Source: Thermobacillus sp. ZCTH02-B1
GTDB lineage: Bacteria > Bacillota > Bacilli > Paenibacillales > Paenibacillaceae
DNA length: 54,814 nucleotides
Assembly: GCF_002159085.1 (NCBI RefSeq)
Contig: NZ_LZRU01000031.1
Coordinates: 1-54,814 of the forward strand
Direction: 5' to 3'
How positions within the stretch are numbered: the stretch's first letter is position 1; the number at the start of each line of letters is the position of its first letter. Under the pieces are notes generated by a model. The model ran no database searches. It had not been told where the DNA came from and was given only the letters and a program-made list of their open reading frames with translations. Positions 43,567 to 52,718 of this stretch are shown piece after piece. The translations under genes were made by a program, and so were the position numbers.

Positions 43567-44085
43567 ATGGCCCAGGAACGCGCAGGCGCCGCCCTGTTCA
43601 AGGGCAATCCGATCACGCTGATCGGGCCCGAGCTGAAACCCGGCGACAAGGCACCCGACTTTACGCTGAACAAATCGCTGCTTGAAACCGTCTCGCTGAA
43701 GGACTTCGCCGGCAAAATCAAGCTGATCAGCGTCGTGCCGTCGATCGACACGGGCGTATGCGACGCGCAGACGCGCCGCTTCAACGAGGAGGCGGCGAAG
43801 CTCGGCGACAAGGTCGTCGTGCTGACCGTCAGCGTCGACCTGCCCTTCGCCCAGGCCCGCTGGTGCGGCGCCGCGGGCGTCGACCGCGTCGTCATGCTGT
43901 CGGACTACAGGGACAACAACTTCGGCAAAGCCTACGGCGTGCTGATCAAGGAATTCGCCCTCGATTACCGCGCCGTCTTCGTGATTGACGAGAACGACAC
44001 GATCCGCTACGTCGAATACGTGCGCGAGATGACCGAACATCCGAATTACGACGCGGCGCTCGCCGCCGTCCGCGAACTGCTGTAA
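43567..44085 (+). CDS. tpx: Thiol peroxidase (atypical 2-Cys peroxiredoxin)
   Basis: 172 residues. The peroxidatic cysteine is C65 in [19 protein letters not shown] and the resolving cysteine is C100 in ARWCGAAG, the spacing typical of Tpx. It reduces hydrogen peroxide and alkyl hydroperoxides with thioredoxin. AAGGAGG lies 10 bases before the ATG. The gene is monocistronic, ending at an intrinsic terminator. Confidence 0.96.
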   Translation: MAQERAGAALFKGNPITLIGPELKPGDKAPDFTLNKSLLETVSLKDFAGKIKLISVVPSIDTGVCDAQTRRFNEEAAKLGDKVVVLTVSVDLPFAQARWCGAAGVDRVVMLSDYRDNNFGKAYGVLIKEFALDYRAVFVIDENDTIRYVEYVREMTEHPNYDAALAAVRELL

Positions 44086-44096
44086 TCGCCTGTCCC

Positions 44097-44136
44097 GGAA
44101 CCGCCGGACCCGAAGGGCCGGCGGTTCTTCCTTCCG
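44097..44136 (+). terminator. Terminator of tpx
   Basis: GAACCGCCGG pairs with CCGGCGGTTC, followed by TTCCTTCC. Confidence 0.7.
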
Positions 44137-44167
44137 CCTCGGTGCCGTGCGCGGACATCAGCCGCCC

Positions 44168-44207
44168 ATAAAACAAAATGCCGCCCGCATCATCAACCGG
44201 ACAGCAT
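44168..44207 (-). terminator. Terminator of the DUF1499 gene
   Basis: On the minus strand ATGCTGTCCG pairs with CGGGCGGCAT (two G-T pairs), followed by TTTTGTTTTATG. It lies 18 bases after the stop. Confidence 0.7.
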
Positions 44208-44224
44208 CGCGAACACGTCTTCTG

Positions 44225-44617
44225 TTACGGCGAATCGATCTTGTACGCGGCCAGCTTCTTGTCCAGCGTACGGAAAATGTCGAGAATGACCCGGTAGTTG
44301 GACCCCAGGTCGCCGAGCGAGCCGCGGGATGCGGAATAGATGTCGACCGCCGAAGTGACCAGCCCCGTCGGAATGACGTGCACGGTGATGTCCATCGTCC
44401 TGCCGAATGCGGTCCGCTTCTCCATCACGATCTCGCCGACCGATTCCACCGCATGCAGCACCTTGTAGCCCGGCATTTTCTTCAGGGTCGAAACGATCTC
44501 TTCCCAGGCCTTCTCCTTGGACAGCTTGTAATATCGGGACTTCAGCAGCGGGTCCTTCGCCCGGTCACCGGTCTGTTCGAAGCTCTTGATCAGCCCGATC
44601 AACGTGCGCTTCAGCAA
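44225..44617 (-). CDS. DUF1499 protein
   Basis: 130 residues. The domain signature is VDIYSASRGSLGDLGSNYRVI near the C-terminus, preceded by alternating beta strands. No signal peptide or membrane segment. Function of the family is unknown. The TTG start follows GGAGGGG by about 9 bases. It stands immediately downstream of the structured RNA described at 44.8-45.0 kb. Confidence 0.75.
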   Translation of the reverse strand: MLKRTLIGLIKSFEQTGDRAKDPLLKSRYYKLSKEKAWEEIVSTLKKMPGYKVLHAVESVGEIVMEKRTAFGRTMDITVHVIPTGLVTSAVDIYSASRGSLGDLGSNYRVILDIFRTLDKKLAAYKIDSP

Positions 44618-44712
44618 AATGTCTCCCCTCCGGACTCTATCCAGCTTTCCCTATCATACCATGAAAAACCGGCGCAGAAAACCGTCCCCGCTGGCTCGGC
44701 TGCATGCAAGAA

Positions 44713-44744
44713 CCTCCGGCCGCGCGGCACGGCGCAGCCGGAGG
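44713..44744. terminator. Stable hairpin downstream of the structured RNA
   Basis: CCTCCGGC and GCCGGAGG with a G-C-rich inner part. On the minus strand it is followed only by TTCTTG, so it may terminate or stabilise the RNA but is not a classical intrinsic terminator. Confidence 0.4.
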
Positions 44745-44785
44745 CCTGGCGGGCGGGCGCAAACGGCCCGCCGATGCATTCTGAA

Positions 44786-44970
44786 GGAATCCCCCGCAAA
44801 TGCCGTCCGGCCCGATGTTTCCGAACCCGCTCTCGGCAGGTGGGTGACCGCAGGAACGTTTTTGAAATCCCCTTTCGGGGGCATTTCAGCCGCGCTCCGA
44901 TGTAGGTCTCCCTTGTTGTGGGTGTTGGTTCGAAACAACGACGAAGGCCGTAACGCACACCGCAGGATGT
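44786..44970 (-). ncRNA. ssrS: Structured RNA, probable 6S RNA
   Basis: A region of about 400 bases without a protein gene, transcribed from a strong minus-strand promoter. The predicted transcript of about 185 bases has no ribosome binding site. It contains GAACCAACAC, AAGGGAGACCTACATCGG, a hairpin TGAAATGCCCC/GGGGATTTCA and CCTGCGGTCACC. Elements of the GAACCAA and CCTGCGG kind, in this order, also occur in the 3' half of E. coli 6S RNA, and the 5' CGGCC can pair with a late GGCCG to close a long stem. 6S RNA sequesters sigma-A RNA polymerase. The 3' end is estimated; the identification is from memory of the family, not from a search. Confidence 0.5.
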
Positions 44971-44976
44971 ACTCGT

Positions 44977-45005
44977 ATTATATCCCCGCTCCGGCAAAAA
45001 AGCAA
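44977..45005 (-). promoter_or_regulatory. Promoter of the structured RNA
   Basis: TTGCTT and TATAAT separated by exactly 17 bases on the minus strand; no start codon with a ribosome binding site follows nearby. Confidence 0.65.
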
Positions 45006-45017
45006 ACCGGGCCGGGC

Positions 45018-45911
45018 TCACTTCTTCGCTTCTTCCGCCTTCTCTTCCGCCCCGCCGGCCGTTTCCGGCTCCGTCCGTTCCGGTCCGGGCTGTTCCGCCG
45101 GTTCCGGCCGATCCTCTCCGTCGTGCCGTTTCTCACCGGCCCCGGGTTCCTGCTGTTCCCGCCGCTCCTCTTCCTGCCTCTCCAGTTCCTGCCGCTCGTG
45201 CTGCTCCTTCAGCTTCAGATAGATTTGATAAAAATTCAGGAAGGACAGATACGCGATGATCACGAAGGTGAAGAACGGGAACAGGAACGTGAACTTCGTG
45301 CTGATCCAGAAGACGCCGCCGGCGGCGATGGCCGAAGACAGCGAACGGATCGGCCGGCCGATCGTGATGAAGACGGCGTTCTTCAGCAGATCGATCGTCT
45401 TCATGTGGTAATGGACGATCATGGAAAAGAAATTGAAGAGCGAGACGAAGAGCAGCGCCGCAATCCCCATGAAAATGTAGGAAATCAGTTCGATTCCGGG
45501 CGCGCCCCGCAGGTAGAAGCGGATGTCGAGGATGATGATCACGAACATGAGCGTATACAGGAGGCCGCCGAACATCGCGGACTTGTAGTTTTCCCGATAG
45601 CCGCGGAAAAACGTCTTGATCAGCGGCACGTCGACGTCGCCCATCACCCATTTGCGAACCGTCGTGAACATCGCGGCCGTCGCAGGAAACACCACGAACG
45701 GCAGCAGCGCGGCGCAGACGACGAGGCCGAAATACAACTGGCTCATCAATTGTTCGGTGTCCTCGACATTCGCGGACGGCACGAGGAAAAAGGTATAGAA
45801 CAGGAACCAGAACGGCAGCGTCATGAGCACCCACAGCAGGTTTGTGACCGACAGCCGCATGATCCATTCCGACAGTTTGTAGAAGCCGCCCATCATGCCC
45901 CGCATTTCCAT
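45018..45911 (-). CDS. YesL-like (DUF624) membrane protein
   Basis: 297 residues. About five transmembrane helices in the first 215 residues (GGFYKLSEWIMRLSVTNLLWVLMTLPFW is the typical N-terminus), with FFRGYRENYKSA between helices 2 and 3. The last 80 residues form a highly charged Glu/Arg/Pro-rich cytosolic tail. YesL-type proteins often sit in carbohydrate operons but have no known activity. GGAGGGGATTCACCG precedes the ATG. It ends 13 bases before the promoter of the structured RNA. Confidence 0.82.
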   Translation of the reverse strand: MEMRGMMGGFYKLSEWIMRLSVTNLLWVLMTLPFWFLFYTFFLVPSANVEDTEQLMSQLYFGLVVCAALLPFVVFPATAAMFTTVRKWVMGDVDVPLIKTFFRGYRENYKSAMFGGLLYTLMFVIIILDIRFYLRGAPGIELISYIFMGIAALLFVSLFNFFSMIVHYHMKTIDLLKNAVFITIGRPIRSLSSAIAAGGVFWISTKFTFLFPFFTFVIIAYLSFLNFYQIYLKLKEQHERQELERQEEERREQQEPGAGEKRHDGEDRPEPAEQPGPERTEPETAGGAEEKAEEAKK

Positions 45912-46094
45912 CGGTGAATCCCCTCCGTTGATCCGACTCCCGTTCGCGATCCTGCCGCGGACGGACATCTCCGCCCGCCCCCAGTCAACCCATGCGGGCG
46001 CGCGGATTGTCTTCGCCGCGCCGGTGCACGGCCGGAGCCCGAAGAAGGCGCAGCAATCGCGCCCTTCCGGTGCTCCGGTGCATGCGCTGACCCG

Positions 46095-47624
46095 CTATTC
46101 CTTCGACCAGCCGCGCGACCCGCGGACTCCGGCGTAGCCGCCCCGGCCGGCGCGCACCCGGCCGCCTTCCTGCCGGCCGCCGTCCGCGTCGCCGTAGCCG
46201 CTCCTGGCGCCGTAGCCTCCGCGGGAGTTCCGGCCGCCGTAGACTCCCGGCGCTCCGCCGTTCCGTCGGCCGCCCGAACGGACATCCGTCCTGCGCTTCT
46301 TCACGCGGATCGGATCCTCGGGCGTCAGCACGATCTCGACGTCCTTCTTCTCGCCGGCCAGCAGCTTCATCGCCGCCGCGACGAGATGCACGGAGTCGTA
46401 TTGCTCGAGCAGTTGGATCGCGATTCCCTTGAATTCCTGGAAATCTTCCCGCTGGATGATCTCGATCAGCTTCTCGGCCGTCACCCGCTGCTTGCCTTCG
46501 ATCGCTTCGGCGAGGCTCGGCAGCGGCCGGCGCACGATGCGCTGGCGCGTCACCCGCTCGATGAAATGCAGATGGTCGATCTCGCGCGGCGTGACGAACG
46601 TGCAGGCAACGCCTGCCTTGCCTGCGCGGCCGGTGCGGCCGATCCGGTGCACATAGCTTTCCGGATCCTGCGGCAGGTCGAAGTTGATGACGTGCGTGAC
46701 GCCGGAGACGTCCAGGCCGCGCGCCGCGACGTCCGTCGCGACGAGGACGTCGATGCTGCCTTCACGGAACTTGCGCATGACGGCGTCGCGCTGGGCCTGC
46801 GACAGGTCGCCGTGCAGGCCGTCCGCCGAATAGCCGCGCTTCTGCAGCGCATCGCTCAGCTCGTCGACGCGCCGCTTCGTGCGGCCGAATACGATCGCGA
46901 GCTCCGGCGATTCCATGTCGAGCAGCCGGCTGAGCGCCTCGAACTTTTCGCGCTCGTTCACTTCGATGTACGTCTGCTCGATGCGCGGTGCCGTAATGTT
47001 CTTCGGAACGACCGACACGTGCACGGGATCGCGCAGGAACCGCTCCGCGAGCTTCCGGATGTTGGGCGGCATCGTCGCCGAGAACAGCATCGTCTGGCGA
47101 TCTTTCGGCACGAGGCCGAGGATCGTCACAATATCGTCCATGAAGCCCATGTCCAGCATCTCGTCGGCTTCATCGAGCACGACCGTCCGGACGTCGTCCA
47201 GCCGGATCGTCTTCCGGTTGATATGATCGAGCAGTCGGCCGGGCGTGCCGATGATGATCTGGGGCTTCTGCCTGAGCGCCCGGATCTGCCGGCCGATGTC
47301 CTGTCCCCCGTAGATCGGCAGCGTGCGGATGCCTTTGTAACGGGCGAGCTTGCCGAGCTCGTCGGCCACCTGAATCGCGAGCTCGCGGGTCGGCGTCAGG
47401 ACGAGGGCGACGATCCGCTCTTCGCTCGCCGGAATCTTCTGGATGAGCGGAATCCCGAAGGCGGCCGTCTTCCCGGTGCCCGTCTGCGCCTGCCCGATCA
47501 GATCGGACCCGTTCATCGCGACCGGAATGGCCTTTTCCTGAATCGGCGTTGCTTCCTCGAAACCCATCTCGGTAACGGCCTTCAGCACTTCGGGCTCCAG
47601 GCCGAATTCTGCGAAAGTTTTCAA
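46095..47624 (-). CDS. cshA: DEAD-box RNA helicase CshA
   Basis: 509 residues. Helicase motifs: Q motif ([13 protein letters not shown]), AQTGTGKT (I), PTRELA (Ia), [12 protein letters not shown] (II), SAT (III), DVAARGLD (V) and [10 protein letters not shown] (VI). The RNA-binding domain near residues 400-450 is followed by an Arg/Gly/Tyr-rich tail. This matches CshA, the main DEAD-box helicase of the Firmicute RNA degradosome and cold response. The start is TTG after AAAGGAG; a TATAAT lies at 47677-47682 on the minus strand. Confidence 0.93.
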   Translation of the reverse strand: MKTFAEFGLEPEVLKAVTEMGFEEATPIQEKAIPVAMNGSDLIGQAQTGTGKTAAFGIPLIQKIPASEERIVALVLTPTRELAIQVADELGKLARYKGIRTLPIYGGQDIGRQIRALRQKPQIIIGTPGRLLDHINRKTIRLDDVRTVVLDEADEMLDMGFMDDIVTILGLVPKDRQTMLFSATMPPNIRKLAERFLRDPVHVSVVPKNITAPRIEQTYIEVNEREKFEALSRLLDMESPELAIVFGRTKRRVDELSDALQKRGYSADGLHGDLSQAQRDAVMRKFREGSIDVLVATDVAARGLDVSGVTHVINFDLPQDPESYVHRIGRTGRAGKAGVACTFVTPREIDHLHFIERVTRQRIVRRPLPSLAEAIEGKQRVTAEKLIEIIQREDFQEFKGIAIQLLEQYDSVHLVAAAMKLLAGEKKDVEIVLTPEDPIRVKKRRTDVRSGGRRNGGAPGVYGGRNSRGGYGARSGYGDADGGRQEGGRVRAGRGGYAGVRGSRGWSKE

Positions 47625-47798
47625 ACGTGCTCAATCTCCTTTGTTCTCTTTGCCTTTTTGAAAGAATATCCTGTTCATTATAGCACAGCCCGCCATGCGA
47701 ATACCAGCGAACGGAAGCCGGCGATACTAGGCGGTGTTCACTTCCCTTCACCGGAACGGGAAAGGAGCGATCGCCTTGGGGTCCGGACGGCTTTCGTC

Positions 47799-48590
47799 AT
47801 GACCTGCGCCGCAGCCCTGATCGCCTTCGGCTTCAATTTTCTCCTCATCCCGCACCGGCTGCTCAGCGGCGGCGTGTCCGGCGTGTCGATGCTGCTCAGC
47901 TACGCGACGGGGCTCGACGCCGGCATCCTGTATTTTGCGCTGAATTTGCCGATCCTCATATGGGGCTGGTACGCGCTCGGCCACGCCTTCATTTACCGGA
48001 GCATCTACAACGTCGCGGCCACCTCGCTGCTGCTCCGGTTCGCCCCGGTCCACTCCCTGGCGGCCGATCCGATCCTGGCGGCCGTCTTCGGCGGCGTCGC
48101 CGTCGGACTCGGCACCGGTCTCGCCCTTCGCTGGGGCGGCTCTTCGGGCGGCCTCGACATCGTCGCCTCGATCGTGACGAGGCGCCGGGAAGTGCCGATC
48201 GGCATGCTGATCCTGGCGATGAACATGGCGATCGTCCTGCTCCAGGCGATCGGGTCCGGGAACTGGCAAGGCGCCATGTACTCGATGCTGTCGATGTATG
48301 TGAGCGGCAAGGTAATCGACACGGTCCACATTCGGCAGCTCAAGGTGACCGCGTTCATCATCAGCAGCAAGCCGCAGGAACTGCTGGCCAGGCTCCGCCG
48401 CCTGCCGCGCGGCGTTTCGGTCGTGCCGATCCGGGGCGGATACACCGGCGAAGACAAGGTGATGCTCATGACCGTCACGACCCGTTACGAGCTGTCAGCC
48501 CTGCGCGCGTTGATCCGCGAGACGGATCCGAAGGCGTTCGTCAACATCGTGGAAACCGTCAGCGTCATGGGCGATTTCCGCAAGGTGTGA
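47799..48590 (+). CDS. YitT-family membrane protein (DUF161 plus DUF2179)
   Basis: 263 residues. Five helices in the N-terminal part with the family signature LLSGGVSGVSMLLSY and WGGSSGGLDIVASIV. The C-terminal DUF2179 domain is cytosolic (VTAFIISSKPQEL, RGVSVVPIRGGYTGEDKVML). Function unknown. The ATG chosen has no ribosome binding site close by: AAAGGAG lies 31 bases upstream, and the codon at the right distance in frame is CTT. The natural N-terminus is probably about eight residues longer, so either the start is non-standard or a base has been gained or lost there. Confidence 0.82.
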   Translation: MTCAAALIAFGFNFLLIPHRLLSGGVSGVSMLLSYATGLDAGILYFALNLPILIWGWYALGHAFIYRSIYNVAATSLLLRFAPVHSLAADPILAAVFGGVAVGLGTGLALRWGGSSGGLDIVASIVTRRREVPIGMLILAMNMAIVLLQAIGSGNWQGAMYSMLSMYVSGKVIDTVHIRQLKVTAFIISSKPQELLARLRRLPRGVSVVPIRGGYTGEDKVMLMTVTTRYELSALRALIRETDPKAFVNIVETVSVMGDFRKV

Positions 48591-48648
48591 CGCCGCGCGG
48601 ACGTGCCTGAAGCGGAGGGGATGGAAACGTCCGGGCGGACCCGGAGGC

Positions 48649-48680
48649 GGGAACGGCGCGCCGTTCCCGTTTTTTTGTTT
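48649..48680 (+). terminator. Terminator of the YitT-family gene
   Basis: GGGAACGG-CGCG-CCGTTCCC followed by GTTTTTTTGTTT. Strong intrinsic terminator. Confidence 0.9.
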
Positions 48681-48747
48681 CGACGGGATACGGCGGCATT
48701 CCGCAAAATCCTGCAAAATTCCTCTGTCTGCGAATCATGGCCTCAAG

Positions 48748-48753
48748 TATAAT
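48748..48753 (+). promoter_or_regulatory. -10 box of the glycoside-hydrolase-like gene
   Basis: TATAAT at CAAGTATAATATG, 44 bases before the ATG at 48797. It makes the earlier in-frame ATG at 48737 unlikely as start. Confidence 0.5.
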
Positions 48754-48796
48754 ATGTATTGATTCGTTGAGAGAGCTTGCGGGGAGCGGAGAAACC

Positions 48797-50035
48797 ATGG
48801 ACATCCTACTTGTGATCCTGCTGCTTCTGCACGGGATGCTGTCCGGTGCGGACCCATACGACGGCTTGACGGACGCGTCGCCGCGGGGAGGCGGCGGGAA
48901 TGCGGTCGCGGATGCTCCCGGCACGTCTGCGCCGGGTTCCGGCCCGGAGGCCCCGGAAGCCGGAGCGGGCTCGTCAGACCCCGCTGCGGATCCGCGCGGC
49001 GGCACGACCCGCGTCAAGATCGATCCGCAGCCCGACGCGCCGAAGGTCAAGGGCATCTATGTCACCGCCCACAGCGCCGGCGGCTCGCGCATGGAGGAAC
49101 TGCTCGAGCTCGTCCGCAGCACCGATCTGAACGCGATGGTCATCGACGTGAAGGACGACTGGGGATACATCACCTGGCCGGCGGACAACCCGGAACTCGC
49201 CGAACTCGGCACGACGAAGAAGATCATCCGGGACATGGAAGCGTTGCTGAACCGGCTCAGGGAAGAAAACGTCTATCCGATCGCGCGGATCGTCGTGTTC
49301 AAGGACTCCGTCCTCGCCGGCAAGCGCCCCGACCTGTCGTTCCGGAAAGCCGACGGCACCGTATGGAAGAACGGTCGCGGCGAAAGCTTCGTCAACCCGT
49401 ACCGCCGCGAAGTGTGGGAATACAACGTCGCGGTCGCCAGAGAGGCGGCGAAGCTCGGATTCAAGGAAATCCAGTTCGACTACGTGCGCTTCCCCGAAGG
49501 GTTCGAGAAGCGGGCCGACGAGCTGCTGTATGACCGGACCGAAGAGAGCCGGATCGACGTCGTGAGCGGCTTTGTGGAATACGCGAAGAAGGAGCTCGAG
49601 CCGCTGGGCGTCCGGGTGTCGGTGGACATTTTCGGCTACGCCGCGTCGGTTCCCGCGGCGGAGGGCATCGGGCAGGATTTCGTCCGGATATCGGAGCACG
49701 TGGACGTCATCAGCCCGATGGTCTATCCGAGCCACTACAGCACCGGCTGGTTCGGACTGAAGGATCCGGACAAGGAGCCGTACGCCACGATTCGGGGAGC
49801 CATGGAGGACACGCACGAAAAGCTGGAACAGCTCGGCGACCTCAAGCCGATCATCCGTCCGTGGATCCAGGATTTCACGGCGACCTGGCTCGGCAAGGGG
49901 CACTACATCCCCTACGGCAAGGCCGAAGTCGAGGCGCAAATTCAGGCGCTCGCCGATACCGGCATCAAGGAGTTCATGATCTGGAACGCGGGCAACAAGT
50001 ATACCGCGGGCGTGCGTTACGATCTGCTGGATTGA
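48797..50035 (+). CDS. Exported putative glycoside hydrolase (DUF4015)
   Basis: 412 residues. A hydrophobic N-terminus (MDILLVILLLLHGMLSG) serves as signal or anchor. A Gly/Ala/Pro-rich linker to about residue 75 leads to a TIM-barrel domain starting KVKGIYVTAHSAGG. Conserved acidic clusters are NAMVIDVKDDWG, EIQFDYVRFPE, RVSVDIFGYAA and DVISPMVYPSHYS, the pattern of the putative glycoside hydrolase family PF13200. It probably acts on wall or exopolysaccharide. GGAGCGGAG precedes the ATG. Monocistronic, with its own promoter and terminator. Confidence 0.85.
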   Translation: MDILLVILLLLHGMLSGADPYDGLTDASPRGGGGNAVADAPGTSAPGSGPEAPEAGAGSSDPAADPRGGTTRVKIDPQPDAPKVKGIYVTAHSAGGSRMEELLELVRSTDLNAMVIDVKDDWGYITWPADNPELAELGTTKKIIRDMEALLNRLREENVYPIARIVVFKDSVLAGKRPDLSFRKADGTVWKNGRGESFVNPYRREVWEYNVAVAREAAKLGFKEIQFDYVRFPEGFEKRADELLYDRTEESRIDVVSGFVEYAKKELEPLGVRVSVDIFGYAASVPAAEGIGQDFVRISEHVDVISPMVYPSHYSTGWFGLKDPDKEPYATIRGAMEDTHEKLEQLGDLKPIIRPWIQDFTATWLGKGHYIPYGKAEVEAQIQALADTGIKEFMIWNAGNKYTAGVRYDLLD

Positions 50036-50041
50036 ACGGGC

Positions 50042-50080
50042 AACGGGCTGCGTCCCGGGTGGGGACGCAGCCCGTTCTTC
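50042..50080 (+). terminator. Terminator of the glycoside-hydrolase-like gene
   Basis: AACGGGCTGCGTCCC and GGGGACGCAGCCCGTT form a long stem, followed by CTTCGTTCC. Placed between convergent genes. Confidence 0.75.
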
Positions 50081-50141
50081 GTTCCAGGGGCCGCGTGCGG
50101 TCACGGCCCGTATTTCTTTGACTTCGTCCCGTAGGGAACCG

Positions 50142-51110
50142 TCATTGCGACAGACGCAGCGCCAGGTTGTACAGTTCCAGGTCGAACGGTTTCTTCGTGT
50201 TGACGATGGTCTCGATATCGGTCGCGACCAGTTCGCCGTTGATGATGCCGCAGCCTTTGCCCGAGTCGCCTTCCATCAGTCTGCGGACCGCGAAGTCGCC
50301 GAGCCGGCTGGCGAGGATGCGGTCATTGTGCGTCGGCGAGCCGCCGCGCTGGATATGGCCGAGCACCGTAACCCGCGGCTCGATGCCGGTGCGGCTGGTA
50401 ATCTGCTCCGCTATCTCGTTGCCGCTCGCCGCGCCCTCCGCCACGATGACGATGCTGTGCCGCTTTCCGGCCTTGAAGTTGTCGGACATCCGCTGGGCGA
50501 TCGCGTCGATGTCGTGCGGTACTTCGGGAACGATGATCGTCTCCGCGCCGCTCGCGAGGCCCGCATAGAGCGCGATATAGCCGCAATGGCGGCCCATCAC
50601 CTCGACGACCGATGCCCGCTCGTGCGACGTCATCGTGTCGCGCAGCTTGTTCACGGCATCGACGACGATGCTGACCGCGGTATCAAAGCCGATCGTAAAG
50701 TCGGTGAACGGAATGTCGTTGTCGATCGTGCCCGGAAGTCCCATCGTCCGGATGCCGAGCTTGCTCAGCTTGTACGCGCCCTGATAGGAACCGTCGCCGC
50801 CGATGACGACGAGGCCGTCAATACCGCGATTGCGCAGCACCTCCGCGCCGCGCTGCTGCCCTTCGGGCGTCATGAATTCCTTGCATCTCGCGGTCTGCAG
50901 GATCGTGCCCCCGCGCTGGATGATGTCGCCCACGCTGCGCAGATCCATCGGGAACAGATCGTCCTTCAGCAGGCCCTGAAAGCCGCGCTGCACGCCGTAA
51001 ACCTCGATCCCGTGGTACAGCGCGCTGCGGACCACCGCGCGGACCGCTGCGTTCATCCCCTGCGAGTCTCCCCCGCTCGTCAATACCGCAATGCGTTTGA
51101 CTGCCGACAT
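50142..51110 (-). CDS. pfkA: ATP-dependent 6-phosphofructokinase
   Basis: 322 residues. ATP loop SGGDSQGMN near the N-terminus (most homologues have Pro where Gln stands), GGDGSYQGA with the ATP-type glycine, the catalytic PGTIDNDIPFTDFTIGFDTA, MGRHCG for fructose-6-phosphate binding and VTVLGHIQRGGSPT for the allosteric side. It phosphorylates fructose 6-phosphate in glycolysis. GGGAGGAATACG precedes the ATG. No pyk gene follows, unlike the common pfkA-pyk pair. Confidence 0.96.
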   Translation of the reverse strand: MSAVKRIAVLTSGGDSQGMNAAVRAVVRSALYHGIEVYGVQRGFQGLLKDDLFPMDLRSVGDIIQRGGTILQTARCKEFMTPEGQQRGAEVLRNRGIDGLVVIGGDGSYQGAYKLSKLGIRTMGLPGTIDNDIPFTDFTIGFDTAVSIVVDAVNKLRDTMTSHERASVVEVMGRHCGYIALYAGLASGAETIIVPEVPHDIDAIAQRMSDNFKAGKRHSIVIVAEGAASGNEIAEQITSRTGIEPRVTVLGHIQRGGSPTHNDRILASRLGDFAVRRLMEGDSGKGCGIINGELVATDIETIVNTKKPFDLELYNLALRLSQ

Positions 51111-51163
51111 CGTATTCCTCCCGTCGTTCGATTGGTGTGACTTCCCGCCCGCGGGCGGCCGCT

Positions 51164-52270
51164 TCAGCGCTTCGGCGCCCCGCGCCGCCGGATCCACAGC
51201 GCGTTCAGCCAGAAGAAGAGCCGCGTCATCGGGCTGTCCCGCATCAGCTCGCGCGCGACGCGGTGCACGACGGGCTGCCGCGCTGTCTTCGGGTCGGACA
51301 AATAGACCGCCAGCAGCCCCTCGATGACCATCCGGTGGAACTTCGCGCACGGAAGCCGGTTCGCCGCCCGGCGCGCCTCGTCCGCGATCCAACGGATCCG
51401 CCCGAGCATTTCCGCGTCGCTTGCGTAATAGCTGCAGAAATTCAGGTCGCCGCCGATCCGGTCCTCTTCCTGGTCGATCAGATAGTCGAGCAGGATGTGC
51501 AGGCCGCACAGATACGGAAAATAGGCCTTCACCGTGCGCTCCGCATCCCGCTCCGTCGCGTCCGGCCGGCACGCCACGACGAACAGCGCGAATAGGCCGA
51601 GCGTCGAACCGGTCGCGGCGGCGAACTCGTTCCACATGAGTTCGGGGTGGTCCGCACGATGGTGGGCCCACCATCGCTGAAGACTCTCCAGCCGCTCTTC
51701 CCGCCGGATATGCTTGTACACCTGAAGATCGGCGTACAGCCCGGCGAGCCGGGCGACATGCGGCCGCACGACGGCATATCCGGGCAGCCGGCGGACGACC
51801 GACTGGCAAGCGGCGACAAGCGCCGCGAGATAGCCACCGTCCTCCCGTTCGGCGCGATGCGCGTAATAATCGGTCGTCTCCGCTTCCGGATCGACCGCGT
51901 CAAGCATCGCGCGATGCAACAGCCGGAAATCGTCCGGGTCGAGCGAAGTGCTGCGGTCGCACAGGTTGTCCAGATAGTCGCTGATCGTCTGCAGCGCGAC
52001 GATCAGCGCCACGAGATCGCCGCGGCGGTCTCCGGCCGCCGCCGCGAAGACCGCCCCTCCCTCGCAATGAAACTGCTTGCTCGATATGCTGGCGAGCGCC
52101 TGCAAGCGGAGTTCGGGGTCCGGAATCGCCTCCGCCCGCGCGCGCCAGCGACCCAGTTCCTCGTATACCGCAGGCAGCACATGCCGGTACATCCGGTACA
52201 TGAGCCTGAGCGGCCCGGCCGGCATGCTGCTGCGCTTCCATCCGATCCCGTTCAACGGCGGCGCCTCCAT
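51164..52270 (-). CDS. ytpB: Tetraprenyl-beta-curcumene synthase (YtpB/DUF2600)
   Basis: 368 residues, all alpha-helical. It carries the acidic DYLDNLCDR motif and a LLDYLIDQEED segment that serve as the metal-diphosphate site of this unusual terpene synthase family. YtpB cyclises long-chain polyprenyl diphosphates to tetraprenyl-beta-curcumene, precursor of spore-associated sesquarterpenes. SSKQFHCEGG and GLHILLDYLIDQ are family hallmarks. The 103-residue gene upstream ends 8 bases before the start, so the two are co-transcribed. Confidence 0.9.
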   Translation of the reverse strand: MEAPPLNGIGWKRSSMPAGPLRLMYRMYRHVLPAVYEELGRWRARAEAIPDPELRLQALASISSKQFHCEGGAVFAAAAGDRRGDLVALIVALQTISDYLDNLCDRSTSLDPDDFRLLHRAMLDAVDPEAETTDYYAHRAEREDGGYLAALVAACQSVVRRLPGYAVVRPHVARLAGLYADLQVYKHIRREERLESLQRWWAHHRADHPELMWNEFAAATGSTLGLFALFVVACRPDATERDAERTVKAYFPYLCGLHILLDYLIDQEEDRIGGDLNFCSYYASDAEMLGRIRWIADEARRAANRLPCAKFHRMVIEGLLAVYLSDPKTARQPVVHRVARELMRDSPMTRLFFWLNALWIRRRGAPKR

Positions 52271-52278
52271 CCCTCAGC

Positions 52279-52590
52279 TCAGGCGCCGCGATCAATCGTC
52301 TGATTGATGCGGTACCAGATGTTCAAATCGTTGATCCGGCTCGCCTGCTCGGCGATGTCCGCGTTGAGGCGGCAGGATGTCTCGAAATCCTCTTCCTCGT
52401 CCAGCTTCCGCTGCAATTCGAGGATTTGCTGCTCCAGTTCCCGGATCCGGTCGGGGATGCGGCCGCGGATCGTCTCCCACTTGTCGAGAATTGCGCTTCT
52501 CACTTCGACGGGATACGATTCCCAGTCCCGCTCCAGCTCGGGAACCTCGATTCCGAGACGTTCATCGTAGACGAACCAGTGATCCCCCAT
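52279..52590 (-). CDS. Small coiled-coil protein upstream of ytpB
   Basis: 103 residues. It starts MGDHWFVYDERLGIEVPELE, with a central Arg/Glu/Leu-rich helix (PDRIRELEQQILELQRKLDEEED) predicted to form a coiled coil. No cysteine cluster, signal or membrane segment. I do not recognise the family. Its tight linkage to ytpB suggests a related function, but that is inference only. GGAGGTTCACC precedes the ATG. Confidence 0.7.
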   Translation of the reverse strand: MGDHWFVYDERLGIEVPELERDWESYPVEVRSAILDKWETIRGRIPDRIRELEQQILELQRKLDEEEDFETSCRLNADIAEQASRINDLNIWYRINQTIDRGA

Positions 52591-52655
52591 GGTGAACCTC
52601 CATCCAATAATGTACCATGCCGACAGGCATAATTCCAGCGTGCGAATGGAGACCG

Positions 52656-52684
52656 TTGGCGCAGAGGACCGTATCGCCTATAAT
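52656..52684 (+). promoter_or_regulatory. Promoter of the nitroreductase gene
   Basis: TTGGCG and TATAAT separated by exactly 17 bases, 34 bases ahead of the ATG. Confidence 0.65.
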
Positions 52685-52718
52685 AGGTAAACGGATAAAG
52701 AAAGGATGGATCAGCCCA

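Noticed and set aside
46386..48590. A 734-residue plus-strand frame ending in the YitT-family protein
   Set aside because: The first 470 residues are antisense to cshA; only the part from 47799 has family features.
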